From: Marinomonas foliarum
GTDB lineage: Bacteria > Pseudomonadota > Gammaproteobacteria > Pseudomonadales > Marinomonadaceae
Assembly (NCBI RefSeq): GCF_003337275.1
Contig: NZ_QPJQ01000020.1
Location: forward strand, 1-64,000
Length of the DNA stretch: 64,000 nt
Reading direction: 5' to 3'
A program made the position numbers and the translations under genes. The notes under the pieces are model-generated. The model was not told the DNA's origin. It saw nothing but the letters and a program-made list of their open reading frames with translations, and did no database searches. Positions 34,749 to 42,974 of this stretch are shown here, piece by piece; positions within the stretch are counted from its first letter, which is position 1; the number at the start of each line of letters is the position of its first letter.

Positions 34749-35929
34749 GTTGGTTTCCTTGCTGAAGGCTCAGCAAATATTTTCGGCAGGTCAAACTGAA
34801 AGCTGGCAATAAAATCTTTAAGAATCTGTCGAAACAGGTTTTGGTTATCTTCGCCCATTGGAGTAGGTTCAAAAATGGCATAACTGCCGTGACTAAGTAG
34901 GTTAAGAACACGGTTAAACAGTGCTCTATTCTCATCATTGTCGATCTTCTTGAGGCAAAAAGAGATGTCTGAATGCCCAAAAAAAGCAGCGGTCTTTTCC
35001 ATAATGCTACGCAGAGCATTGAAGTGAAATGTGTATAGCTTACCTGTTTCTGGATCGGCGGCTTTTTGTAATTCGGCAAGGCTGGCGACATGATGAAAAA
35101 AAGGCGTGTCTTCAGTAGGCTGAAGAGTATAAATGCCCTCGCTATTAGGACGATGGAGAAAATAGCGTCTGTGTTTTACCTTAGGTTCGTTTTCCTTCGC
35201 TCTACCGATTTCATTGCACATCACATTAAAAAATAATGAATGATGAGAAGAAACGACGATTTTAAGTGGGTTCGATATACCACTCTCGTTTTTACGGTTT
35301 GTCGCACGGCGAAGGAGTTTGGCTAAATCACAGGTAATCGCGACTGCATTGTTATCATCAAGAGAAGAAATCGGATCATCAACATAAATATATTTGACCC
35401 ATTGATAAGATTCGTGACTATCCAGAATCCGCTCGCAGATCGCCATAAATATGCACCATATAAAAATGCTTTCTTCACCTCGCGAAATTTTGATGTTTTC
35501 CTGCGTATCTTTGCTGAATTTCACAAAATAAGGTTTGGAGAATGTTTCACCCCCTTGTCGAATTTCTTTGTAATCAAAATCGAAACCAAAATCAGCATAC
35601 CGACTAAGGTATTCATCGATAGTCGGTTCAAGCCCTAAGCTTGAAAAACCATCAAAAAATCTTGATTCATAATTCACTTTTAATCCGCGTGCAGAATCAT
35701 TTTCAAGATCGTTTTCCCAGGTAAATAAGTCTTCCGTGAAGGCGTTAAAATACAGCGTATCCGGTTTTCCGTTATTGTTACGCTTGCCTCGATCTTTAAA
35801 ATCCATCGATAACCGAGTCTTTCCTGTACGGTTGTAAGCGTACAAAAGAACCAATTCCTTATCGTTTAGGTCATCACGCAATCGGGTTACCAGACTATTC
35901 AGATTTTGATAGGTGCGAACCCCACTCAT
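34745..35929 (-). CDS. prrC: PrrC-like anticodon nuclease
   Basis: A 394-residue protein, close in length to E. coli PrrC (396). The ABC-type NTPase part has a P-loop LLYAYNRTGKTRLS (residues 28-41, an unusual glycine-poor form), an ABC-like signature ISRGEE (148-153) and Walker B YIYVDDPISSLD (180-191). The C-terminal part carries Arg307, Glu311 and His347 in ALRSIMEK and NLLSHGSY, matching the order of the known Arg-Glu-His triad of PrrC. Established for E. coli PrrC: it is held silent by a type Ic restriction complex and cuts tRNA-Lys when phage blocks that complex. The location inside an hsd operon supports the call. The ATG at 35929 has gaggtgag upstream. Confidence 0.8.
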   Translation of the reverse strand: MSGVRTYQNLNSLVTRLRDDLNDKELVLLYAYNRTGKTRLSMDFKDRGKRNNNGKPDTLYFNAFTEDLFTWENDLENDSARGLKVNYESRFFDGFSSLGLEPTIDEYLSRYADFGFDFDYKEIRQGGETFSKPYFVKFSKDTQENIKISRGEESIFIWCIFMAICERILDSHESYQWVKYIYVDDPISSLDDNNAVAITCDLAKLLRRATNRKNESGISNPLKIVVSSHHSLFFNVMCNEIGRAKENEPKVKHRRYFLHRPNSEGIYTLQPTEDTPFFHHVASLAELQKAADPETGKLYTFHFNALRSIMEKTAAFFGHSDISFCLKKIDNDENRALFNRVLNLLSHGSYAIFEPTPMGEDNQNLFRQILKDFIASFQFDLPKIFAEPSARKPT

Positions 35930-36237
35930 GCTCTCACCTCGGCCATAGACTCCCATGCGGAAGAGTAATAAAAAGCGATATTCGCATCCAAATTATGCTG
36001 ACTAATGCGGTACTGCTTGCAATCAGTAGCAGTTGTAAAGAAATCCCTTACAACTGAACCCTCAATAAGCTCTTGTTCTAAATATATATTGTTCAAGTAC
36101 TGACCAATATTCTGCTTACTCATCCCAAACAGCTTTGCCATCATCTTCTGGACAAGCAATACGATTTCATTGACAAAACTTATATCTCGCGTAATTTGGC
36201 TGGCTTCTATTTTGTAAAATACATTACTGTCCGTCAT
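35926..36237 (-). pseudogene. Truncated RhuM-like gene
   Basis: A 103-residue reading frame that matches only the N-terminal third of RhuM-type proteins, which usually have over 300 residues. The match runs from LLVQKMMAKLFGMSKQNIGQ through YLNNIYLEQELIEGSVVRDF to QYRISQHNLDANIA. The frame then turns into YYSSAWESMAEVRA and stops. It shares ATGA with the start of the PrrC-like gene, so it may survive as a short leader that couples translation. RhuM genes often occur inside type I restriction loci. Whether the short product has a function is unknown. Confidence 0.65.
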
Positions 36238-36313
36238 AGAACTACACTCAGGTTATGATCTTGCTCGTTCCTACGCAGGAGAGAGGGTAAATCTGTAAAA
36301 AAGTTTTTACTCA

Positions 36314-37159
36314 TCATAAAAGACTCAACTGAGTTGGCTCCTCAGTAGCTGGCAGAGAAGCAGCTATACCATAAATTCTACGAATAGAGTCATCTTCAAT
36401 CGGTAAATCAATCACTTCGTCGTTGTAACTCAAAACCCGTATTACCAGATACTTAACTTTATTTGTAGGTCGCTTAACTAGCTGTACTCTCATTACATCT
36501 TTGGTGTGCAAAGGCAAAGCGTCTATCTTGACTTTCTCCCAGAATTTACCAGTCAAATCTTTATCAAAAGCAAATGCGCTTTCTGTATCCTCAACAATTT
36601 CTATTTTCCCGCGCCAAGAACGCTTTCCCTTCCAGTCAGGACTGGAAACCGTAATATCAGTCTCACCTAAATATATATGCTCTTCGTCAGGTAGCTTCTT
36701 GATATATAAATAGAAATTATTTTTTGGTATAGGAGGAAAACTTCCCATTCTGAATGAATCAATGCATTTATCATTCTGAAACTGTCTATAAATTTTGTTT
36801 TTACTTTTTATACAATCCCTTGGAAGCTCATCAGGCAATTCAGCAGCTTCTGTGGTGACAAATTCATTTACCTTCTGAATAATAAATTCTCGACCTTTTT
36901 TAGCCCACTCCTCGGAGGTCTCCCCTGTCAATAGAATTGATATAGGGTTAATTCCAATAAAGCTAATTACAACTCCTGTAACAGCTAACGTTGTTTTCCA
37001 TCCACCTTCTTCAGGTATGCCAATTTGTATTTCTACATCAAGACCAAATAACGCAGCAATTTCCTTGTATGACTCTATTAGAACAAGCAAGGAGTCTGAG
37101 TTTATTTCATGCTTTCCTTGAAGATTGCCGAAGTGTATTGGGAGATTAACAGGCTCCAT
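36314..37159 (-). CDS. Unrecognised protein within the hsd operon
   Basis: A 281-residue protein of a family I do not recognise. The N-terminal part is amphipathic (LLVLIESYKEIAALFGLDVE). A hydrophobic segment at about 57-77 (TTLAVTGVVISFIGINPISI) could be a single membrane helix. The rest is soluble, charged and beta-rich by appearance (FYLYIKKLPDEEHIYLGETD, SPDWKGKRSWRGKIEIVED). It follows hsdS by four bases from the ATG at 37159, which has gggga upstream; an earlier ATG at 37174 would overlap hsdS by 11 bp. The position suggests an accessory defence role. By eye the gene is more AT-rich than its neighbours. Confidence 0.75.
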   Translation of the reverse strand: MEPVNLPIHFGNLQGKHEINSDSLLVLIESYKEIAALFGLDVEIQIGIPEEGGWKTTLAVTGVVISFIGINPISILLTGETSEEWAKKGREFIIQKVNEFVTTEAAELPDELPRDCIKSKNKIYRQFQNDKCIDSFRMGSFPPIPKNNFYLYIKKLPDEEHIYLGETDITVSSPDWKGKRSWRGKIEIVEDTESAFAFDKDLTGKFWEKVKIDALPLHTKDVMRVQLVKRPTNKVKYLVIRVLSYNDEVIDLPIEDDSIRRIYGIAASLPATEEPTQLSLL

Positions 37160-37163
37160 GCTC

Positions 37164-38456
37164 TTATTCCCCATCTATCTTAGGGAAGAGCTGCTGCATC
37201 AATCCCTTTTTATGAGCTTTCAACTCTTCAATCTTTTGGGCTTGCGCGGCGATCAGGTCGTCAACGGATGATAAGCATTCAGCGATTTTTTGTTGCTCTC
37301 CCCCAACTGGTGGAAAACAAATCTCAAATTCATTGATCTGTTTAGCGCTTATATGTGGAATCCCGCTACTAGTATTAATTCGATCTACATATGAATGAAA
37401 TTTTCTTGAATGTATATGTTGAAATATAAATTGAATTGTAGATTCACGCTTTGATCTTAAACGTGCTACTCGTTGAATCAGTAACGATCCAGCATCTTTT
37501 TCCGTAACAATCGCCGAATTCTTTCCCACTTTGGAACCATCCATTCCAATAATTAAGTCGTTGACATTCAATCGGTACTTTTCAAGCGGCACAGCATCAC
37601 CCAAGAAAAATCTATCGATCTTTGGGCTATGACGAATGAAGCCTTCTGTAATATTTATCCCTCTCATCAAAGGAATGCCGCTAGGGTCACCTGAAATGTC
37701 CTGGCTTTTGAAAGGAAATCCTGAAAGCAATTTAACTTTTTCACCCAATGAATACAGCACCCACTCCCCTGTATCCCAAAACTCAGGAAAACGCAGTGTG
37801 GGAACGCTTTCTCCCTCAGAGGGAAAGAGGTTTTGCACTAATCCCTTTTTATAGGATTGTAGTGCTTGGTGCTTTTGTATATGCGCGGTGATCAGTTCAT
37901 CAAGGGAAGACAGGCAATCGGCGATTTTTTGTTGTTCTTCTCTATCAACAGGTGTTGGCAATATGATGCTAAAAAAATCATCTGGGCGAATATTCAATAA
38001 TCCATCACTCCGAGCTCCACTCGTGATGAATTTCAGAATCTGCCTTCCATGATAGTTGTTATCAAAGTAACCTTTATAAAAGTCCGGTACATAGCCTGTC
38101 TTGAACCGAAAACTGATAAAGGCGTTAGGGGCAGCGACTTCTTCAAATTCTTTGAGTCTGTAAACTGCTCCCTGTTGAAATGTCTTGGAATTTCCTTTGT
38201 TATAAGAAAATTCTCCGGCCTTTAAAACGATGTAGTTTTTATACTGCTTACCAGATATATCCCTACTAAATTTTTCAGCTTGAGAGACAAATCCTTTCCC
38301 TGCAGTTATGCTAACGGTTGTCAATTTTCTATCGCCAACCTTCTTAGTAATTCGATCACTAATCTCACCTAACTGCGGCGAACTCCAACCCTCAGCATTT
38401 TCAAACGCAGGAAAACGCAGCTCTGGTACTAATTCTTGTTTCATATTCTTACTCAT
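37164..38456 (-). CDS. hsdS: Type I restriction-modification specificity subunit HsdS
   Basis: A 430-residue DNA-recognition subunit with two target-recognition domains. Each begins with a similar phrase (PELRFPAFENAEGWSSPQLG near the start, VPTLRFPEFWDTGEWVLYSL near the middle). Each ends in a conserved helical repeat (EEQQKIADCLSSLDELITAH and GEQQKIAECLSSVDDLIAAQ, both followed by a KKGL motif). This two-fold layout implies a split recognition sequence, which cannot be read here. The ATG at 38456 is preferred; codons before it overlap an hsdR 3' remnant. It is followed closely by the unrecognised gene. Confidence 0.93.
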   Translation of the reverse strand: MSKNMKQELVPELRFPAFENAEGWSSPQLGEISDRITKKVGDRKLTTVSITAGKGFVSQAEKFSRDISGKQYKNYIVLKAGEFSYNKGNSKTFQQGAVYRLKEFEEVAAPNAFISFRFKTGYVPDFYKGYFDNNYHGRQILKFITSGARSDGLLNIRPDDFFSIILPTPVDREEQQKIADCLSSLDELITAHIQKHQALQSYKKGLVQNLFPSEGESVPTLRFPEFWDTGEWVLYSLGEKVKLLSGFPFKSQDISGDPSGIPLMRGINITEGFIRHSPKIDRFFLGDAVPLEKYRLNVNDLIIGMDGSKVGKNSAIVTEKDAGSLLIQRVARLRSKRESTIQFIFQHIHSRKFHSYVDRINTSSGIPHISAKQINEFEICFPPVGGEQQKIAECLSSVDDLIAAQAQKIEELKAHKKGLMQQLFPKIDGE

Positions 38457-38505
38457 ACGCTGCCAACCTCGCAATTTCTCGCCCTTGGGCAAGTTGATTA
38501 AGCAA
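38449..38505 (-). pseudogene. Remnant of a second hsdR 3' end
   Basis: Read on the minus strand, this stretch encodes LLNQLAQGREIARLAAYE and then a stop. The intact hsdR at 39392 ends LLNKLAQGREIAGLAAYE and then a stop. By hand the DNA matches at about 43 of 60 bases, so it is a diverged homologue and not a recent copy. The match fades upstream of about 38506. It implies that an hsdR gene once ended directly before hsdS and that dinD plus the present hsdR replaced it. Confidence 0.8.
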
Positions 38506-38531
38506 GAGAAAACAGACTAGTTTATTGCTCA

Positions 38532-39374
38532 TTATTCTTCCAGCCCATTGGGATTTTTCAGCGCTTTCTTTTCCGCCGATGCTAAGCGCCGTTCGACCTT
38601 TTTCACATCTTCGGCGGGAGCTAGGCTTTCTGGGCGAATACCTCGGCTTAGCAGGGTTTGGCGCACGGCTTCGTTGTTGGTGACATGCTCTTGGGAAATA
38701 TGTTGTTCACGATTCATCGCCTGTTCGCGGGCATTGTGAATGGTGATTTCAGTGGCAAAGTCTTTGGCCTTAAGGATGATGGTGGGGGCGAAATCCGCCA
38801 GTGGGCGGTTGTCTGGCACCTGCCATTGAGCTTTCATAGCTTTGGTGTTTTTGCCAAACAGGGCGGTATCGCCTTTACTGCGAATGAGCGCAAAGTTCTG
38901 ATTGTCGCCGGTTTGCTCAAAAATCACATTCGACAATTCTTTTTCGGTAGCAGACAGCTTTTTGCGCGCCGTTAACCGTTCCGCTTCCAATAGACGCTGC
39001 TCAATCAACTCTGCCTTGCGGGTCTGCATGGCGAAGTAGGTTTGAGCAAAGGCAATCGCTTGTTTGGCTGGGTCACCATTTTGGGCAATGAGATAGCAGG
39101 CGTAGCGCGTCAGCATAATATCGCTAATCTCCCTTTGGCTACCAGAGCCAAGTTCGACCATTTTCCCGACGTCAGCAAAATGGTCGGTGATATCATGATC
39201 CGACACTTCGCAGGCCGTCTTCGCTTTGGATATGGCGTTGAGGAAGTTATCCCATTTGCTATAGCCAAGCAGATGTTGTAAATCCCGCGCGAGCCAATAT
39301 TCTATGCCGTTATCCGTTTGCTGAGCGTGACCTTCGAAGTTTTCTGTCAGGGTGTGGATCATGTCATTTTTCAT
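38532..39374 (-). CDS. dinD: DinD-like DNA-damage-inducible protein
   Basis: A 280-residue protein with the DinD pattern: IEYWLARDLQHLLGYSKWDN, ACEVSDHDITDHFADVGKMV, MLTRYACYLIAQNGDPAKQA and FAQTYFAMQTRKAELIEQ, then a charged helical C terminus. E. coli DinD (274 residues) is SOS-induced and promotes disassembly of RecA filaments. The gene lies 17 bp after hsdR with a strong AAGGAG site and precedes the hsdR remnant and hsdS, so it is co-transcribed with the restriction genes. No LexA box was identified upstream. Its role here is unknown. Confidence 0.85.
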   Translation of the reverse strand: MKNDMIHTLTENFEGHAQQTDNGIEYWLARDLQHLLGYSKWDNFLNAISKAKTACEVSDHDITDHFADVGKMVELGSGSQREISDIMLTRYACYLIAQNGDPAKQAIAFAQTYFAMQTRKAELIEQRLLEAERLTARKKLSATEKELSNVIFEQTGDNQNFALIRSKGDTALFGKNTKAMKAQWQVPDNRPLADFAPTIILKAKDFATEITIHNAREQAMNREQHISQEHVTNNEAVRQTLLSRGIRPESLAPAEDVKKVERRLASAEKKALKNPNGLEE

Positions 39375-39391
39375 TTTGCGCTCCTTGCGGG

Positions 39392-42300
39392 TTATTCATA
39401 GGCCGCTAGCCCTGCGATTTCACGCCCTTGGGCGAGTTTGTTGAGTAGTGGTAACAATTCTTCCATGAGTGCCAGTTCGGCCTGTGTACGTGCTTTCCAA
39501 CCTAAATCTAAGGGTTCCAGTAATTCACTGAGCTTTTCACCATCAAAGATCATGCGATCCATAATGCTGTCAACAAAGCCTTGTAAGGCTGGACGTTCTA
39601 TACCGTGTTGTTCTGCGATAGCGGCGAGTTCATTAGCGGATTTTTCAGCCTTGAATTGTTGGTAACCTTCACGAATGATTTTTTCCGTCAAGCTTTTATC
39701 GGTTGGCAGGCTGTTGATATAAGCCACAATATCGTCGCGTTCATCCATCAGGTTTGCGCTGGAGCTGATTAAATCAATCAGTTGTTGACGACTCATTTTG
39801 TGTTTACTGGGTTTATCATCATCGGTAGATTTGGCGATTAGACCGATAATGTAGTCATAATCGATGACGGCAGAGGCAAACAACACCAATTCAAATTCGA
39901 GCTGTTGTATCGGATCGTTAGGGTCATCGCTACCTTTGGCTTGCTGGGCTTTTAGGCGCTGAGCGGTTTCCAGATAGGAGCCTCTTAAGGCCCGCAGGTC
40001 ATCTTCGGGCAATAGGGTATTGATGGTTTCTTTTTGCGCGTCGTCAAGGTCAGTGTATTGATCGAGATGGGTTTTTAGACGCTGTACTTCTTTGAAACGA
40101 TTGATAAATTCAATACGTGCGGCGTCACCTTTAAGGTTGTAAACGGCTTCTGGCTCACATACTTTGCCGGTGTTCCCATTTATTGCGGCCTCCCCTTGAG
40201 CACCACTTTGGGCTATAAACTGGCTCATTGCCGCGACAGCCTGCTGGTATTTTTCAATGACTTTGGGCGCAGGATCGACCAGCCAGATTTCTTTGGCGCG
40301 GTCTTTATCCTGCCCTGAGAATCGAGCAATTGCAGTATTAACGGCTTCTTCCTGATAACGAAAGTCAAGAATATTGCCATAAGGCTTGGTATCGTTGAGC
40401 ACACGGTTAGTACGTGAAAAGGCTTGAATCAAGCCGTGGTACTTTAGGCTCTTATCCACATACAGAGTGTTAAGGTATTTGGAATCAAAGCCTGTGAGCA
40501 ACATATCTACCACGATAACAATGTCGATTTTGTTTTTATGTGGGTAATCGGCATTGCTGTATTTCTGGTCTTTGATGCGTTGCTGCACGTCCTGATAATA
40601 CAGATCAAACTCATTGATGGTGTGGTTGCTATTATATTGTGCGTTGTAGTCGGCAATAATAGTTTTCAGAGCAGCTTTTTTCTCATCTGGTGCTTGCTGG
40701 TTGTCGGCTTTTTCTTGCGGCAAATCTTCTTGTATTTGCTGCACATCTTTATTGCCTTCAGCTGGCGGTGAAAACACACAGGCGATATTTAACGGTATAT
40801 AAGCGTCATCTTCTGCGAGTTTTTGTTGCTGGGCCTGTTTAAATAGCTGGTAATACTCAATGGCGTTGTTGATTGAGGCAGTGGCCAATATCGCGTTAAA
40901 GCGGCGGTGATTGGTCGCTGCATTGTGTTTTTTCAGTATCTCCGTGACTACAGCCTCAGTGGATGGCAGCTTAAGCTTTACTTGCTTTTGCTTACCCGCT
41001 TTGTCGCCTATGACCTTTTTGGCTTTTTCACCAAAATAGTCGATATGAAAACGCAGCACATTGCGGTCTTCAATGGCATTGGTGATGGTGTAAGGGTGCA
41101 ACTGCTGTTGAAAAATATCTTCGGTAGTTTTGTATGACCCTACCGTGCCATCAATTTGTTTGTAAGTGGCGTTTTCTTCAAATATGGGGGTGCCCGTGAA
41201 ACCAAACAATTGTGCCTTAGGGAAGAAGGTTTTGATTGCTTGGTGGTTATCACCAAATTGGGAGCGATGGCATTCGTCAAAGATAAAAACGATTCTTTGG
41301 TTACGTAGCGGTTCAAGACGCTCTTTGTAGGTTTGCTTGCCATTCTGTTTATGTAGCTGATTGCGCTTGCTGTTTTCATCCAATGCAAGGCCAAGCTTTT
41401 GAATAGTGGTGACGATGACTTTATCGGCATAGTCTTCCGATAACATGCGTCTTACTAAGGCTTCGGTGTTGGTATTTTCTTCGACACAACCTTCTTGAAA
41501 CTTGTTGAATTCCTCACGGGTCTGGCGGTCAAGATCTTTACGGTCGACCACAAATAAGCATTTATCAATGTCTGGATTGTCTTTCAGCAATGTGGACGTT
41601 TTAAACGATGTCAGAGTTTTACCGCTGCCGGTGGTATGCCAGATATAACCGTTACCCCGATTTTGATGGATACAATCGACTATCGCCTTCACCGCATAGA
41701 TTTGGTAAGGGCGCATGATCATCAGTTTTTGCTCACTGGCAACTAACACCATATAACGGCTGATCATCTGGCCTAAGGTACATTTTTTTAGGAAATGGTC
41801 AGCAAAATCATCCAAATGAGTGATCTTGGAGTTGTCTTCACGAGCAAGTTGATAAATAGGCAGAAAGCGTTCATCGGCATTAAAACTGAAATGCTGATTA
41901 TGATTGTTGGCAAAGTAGAGAGTGTTACTTTGATTGCTGACAATGAAAAGCTGCATAAAACACAACAGTGTGTTGGTGTAGCCATTGCCGATGTCGTTTT
42001 TGTATTCGACAATTTGCTCCATAGCTCGGCGTGGTGACAGCTCTAGGGTTTTCAACTCAATTTGCACAACAGGAACGCCGTTGATTAACAAAATAACATC
42101 GTAGCGGTGATGGCTATTGTCGGTATTGATGCGTAATTGATTGATGACTTCAAAGTCGTTTTTGCACCAGTCCTTGATATTAACCAAGGTGCATTGCAGC
42201 GGCGTGCCGTCATCGCGCTGAAACGTATTGCGTTCTCGAAGGGTTTTAGCGGCTGAAAAAACATCGGCATTGACGATTTCATCGCGTAGGCGGGCGAACT

Positions 42301-42454
42301 CAGAATCCGTCAGTTTGACGTAGTTGAGGGCTTCAAACTTTTCACGAAAATTTTGTTCGAGCGTGACTTTATCGCGAATATCTGGGCGATAGCTGTATTT
42401 GAGTCCCTGCAGCTTGGCAATAAGGTTATTTTCTATACTATGCTCTTTAATCAT
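39392..42454 (-). CDS. hsdR: Type I restriction endonuclease/translocase subunit HsdR
   Basis: A 1020-residue restriction subunit. The nuclease domain has the PD-(D/E)xK core YDVILLINGVPVVQIELKTL. The translocase domain has Walker A HTTGSGKTLTSFK, the DEAD-like motif FIFDECHRSQFG, GFTGTPIF and later helicase motifs including VDMLLTGFDSKYLNTLYVDK and QAFSRTNRVL. It pumps DNA and cuts away from unmethylated sites. The wording around GYIWHTTGSGKTLTSF and DECHRSQFG is close to type IC enzymes such as EcoR124, the class associated with PrrC. It is the promoter-proximal gene of the operon. Confidence 0.95.
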   Translation of the reverse strand: MIKEHSIENNLIAKLQGLKYSYRPDIRDKVTLEQNFREKFEALNYVKLTDSEFARLRDEIVNADVFSAAKTLRERNTFQRDDGTPLQCTLVNIKDWCKNDFEVINQLRINTDNSHHRYDVILLINGVPVVQIELKTLELSPRRAMEQIVEYKNDIGNGYTNTLLCFMQLFIVSNQSNTLYFANNHNQHFSFNADERFLPIYQLAREDNSKITHLDDFADHFLKKCTLGQMISRYMVLVASEQKLMIMRPYQIYAVKAIVDCIHQNRGNGYIWHTTGSGKTLTSFKTSTLLKDNPDIDKCLFVVDRKDLDRQTREEFNKFQEGCVEENTNTEALVRRMLSEDYADKVIVTTIQKLGLALDENSKRNQLHKQNGKQTYKERLEPLRNQRIVFIFDECHRSQFGDNHQAIKTFFPKAQLFGFTGTPIFEENATYKQIDGTVGSYKTTEDIFQQQLHPYTITNAIEDRNVLRFHIDYFGEKAKKVIGDKAGKQKQVKLKLPSTEAVVTEILKKHNAATNHRRFNAILATASINNAIEYYQLFKQAQQQKLAEDDAYIPLNIACVFSPPAEGNKDVQQIQEDLPQEKADNQQAPDEKKAALKTIIADYNAQYNSNHTINEFDLYYQDVQQRIKDQKYSNADYPHKNKIDIVIVVDMLLTGFDSKYLNTLYVDKSLKYHGLIQAFSRTNRVLNDTKPYGNILDFRYQEEAVNTAIARFSGQDKDRAKEIWLVDPAPKVIEKYQQAVAAMSQFIAQSGAQGEAAINGNTGKVCEPEAVYNLKGDAARIEFINRFKEVQRLKTHLDQYTDLDDAQKETINTLLPEDDLRALRGSYLETAQRLKAQQAKGSDDPNDPIQQLEFELVLFASAVIDYDYIIGLIAKSTDDDKPSKHKMSRQQLIDLISSSANLMDERDDIVAYINSLPTDKSLTEKIIREGYQQFKAEKSANELAAIAEQHGIERPALQGFVDSIMDRMIFDGEKLSELLEPLDLGWKARTQAELALMEELLPLLNKLAQGREIAGLAAYE

Positions 42455-42663
42455 GAGTTCGCCCTACACTATCCATTTTTTAAACTCGCTAATTTTAGCA
42501 TTGATAAGTAATTTATCTTCATCAACTTTCAAAAAAATATGGTGTTGTTGTTTACACACAACCGATTGCACCTTTACTCCTTTAATCCTAACCTTTAGAT
42601 CAATAAAAGCGCCCCAAACCCTTTAGGTAAGTAATAAGAGAAACACTAAGAGGAATAATGATT

Positions 42664-42909
42664 ATGTCTTATCGCTCTGTAAAATTGGTTAAACGCCCTA
42701 CACTGGAAATTACCGAAGATGCCTTCAATATTGTTAGCCAAGATCTTCCAACGCCATCTGAAGGCGAAGTACTTGTAAAACTCTCTCACCTATCTTTAGA
42801 CCCTGCTATGCGTGGTTGGATGAGCCCTGATGAAAACAGCTACATTCCACCAGTAAAATTAGGCGATACCATGCGCGCCAGTGACATAGGTGAAGTGGTC
42901 AAAACGTAA
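42664..42909 (+). pseudogene. Truncated zinc-independent NADP-dependent oxidoreductase (CurA/MDR-like)
   Basis: An 81-residue frame that matches the N-terminal quarter of MDR enzymes of the CurA/YncB type, which normally have about 330-345 residues. The retained part includes VKLVKRPTLEITEDAFNIV, LSHLSLDPAMRGWMSP and DTMRASDIGEV. It stops at VKT and a terminator follows at once. The NADP-binding and catalytic parts are lost. AGAGGA lies nine bases before the ATG at 42664, so the start region is intact. It lies beside the restriction operon, which suggests loss during local rearrangement. Confidence 0.8.
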
Positions 42910-42942
42910 AAGGGAATGGCCAAGTGGGTCATTCCCTTTTTC
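42907..42942. terminator. Bidirectional terminator
   Basis: The 11-bp arms aaaagggaatg and cattccctttt flank gccaagtgggt and carry A and T runs on the two sides. It lies between the truncated oxidoreductase and the convergent SDR gene. Confidence 0.85.
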
Positions 42943-42974
42943 ATTTAGATCGATGTCATAAGCCGAATGGTGAA

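Noticed and set aside
33117-42454. A mobile-element origin of the hsd region shown by att sites or an integrase
   Set aside because: No integrase, transposase, tRNA gene or flanking direct repeat was found at either side, so the mode of arrival cannot be stated.
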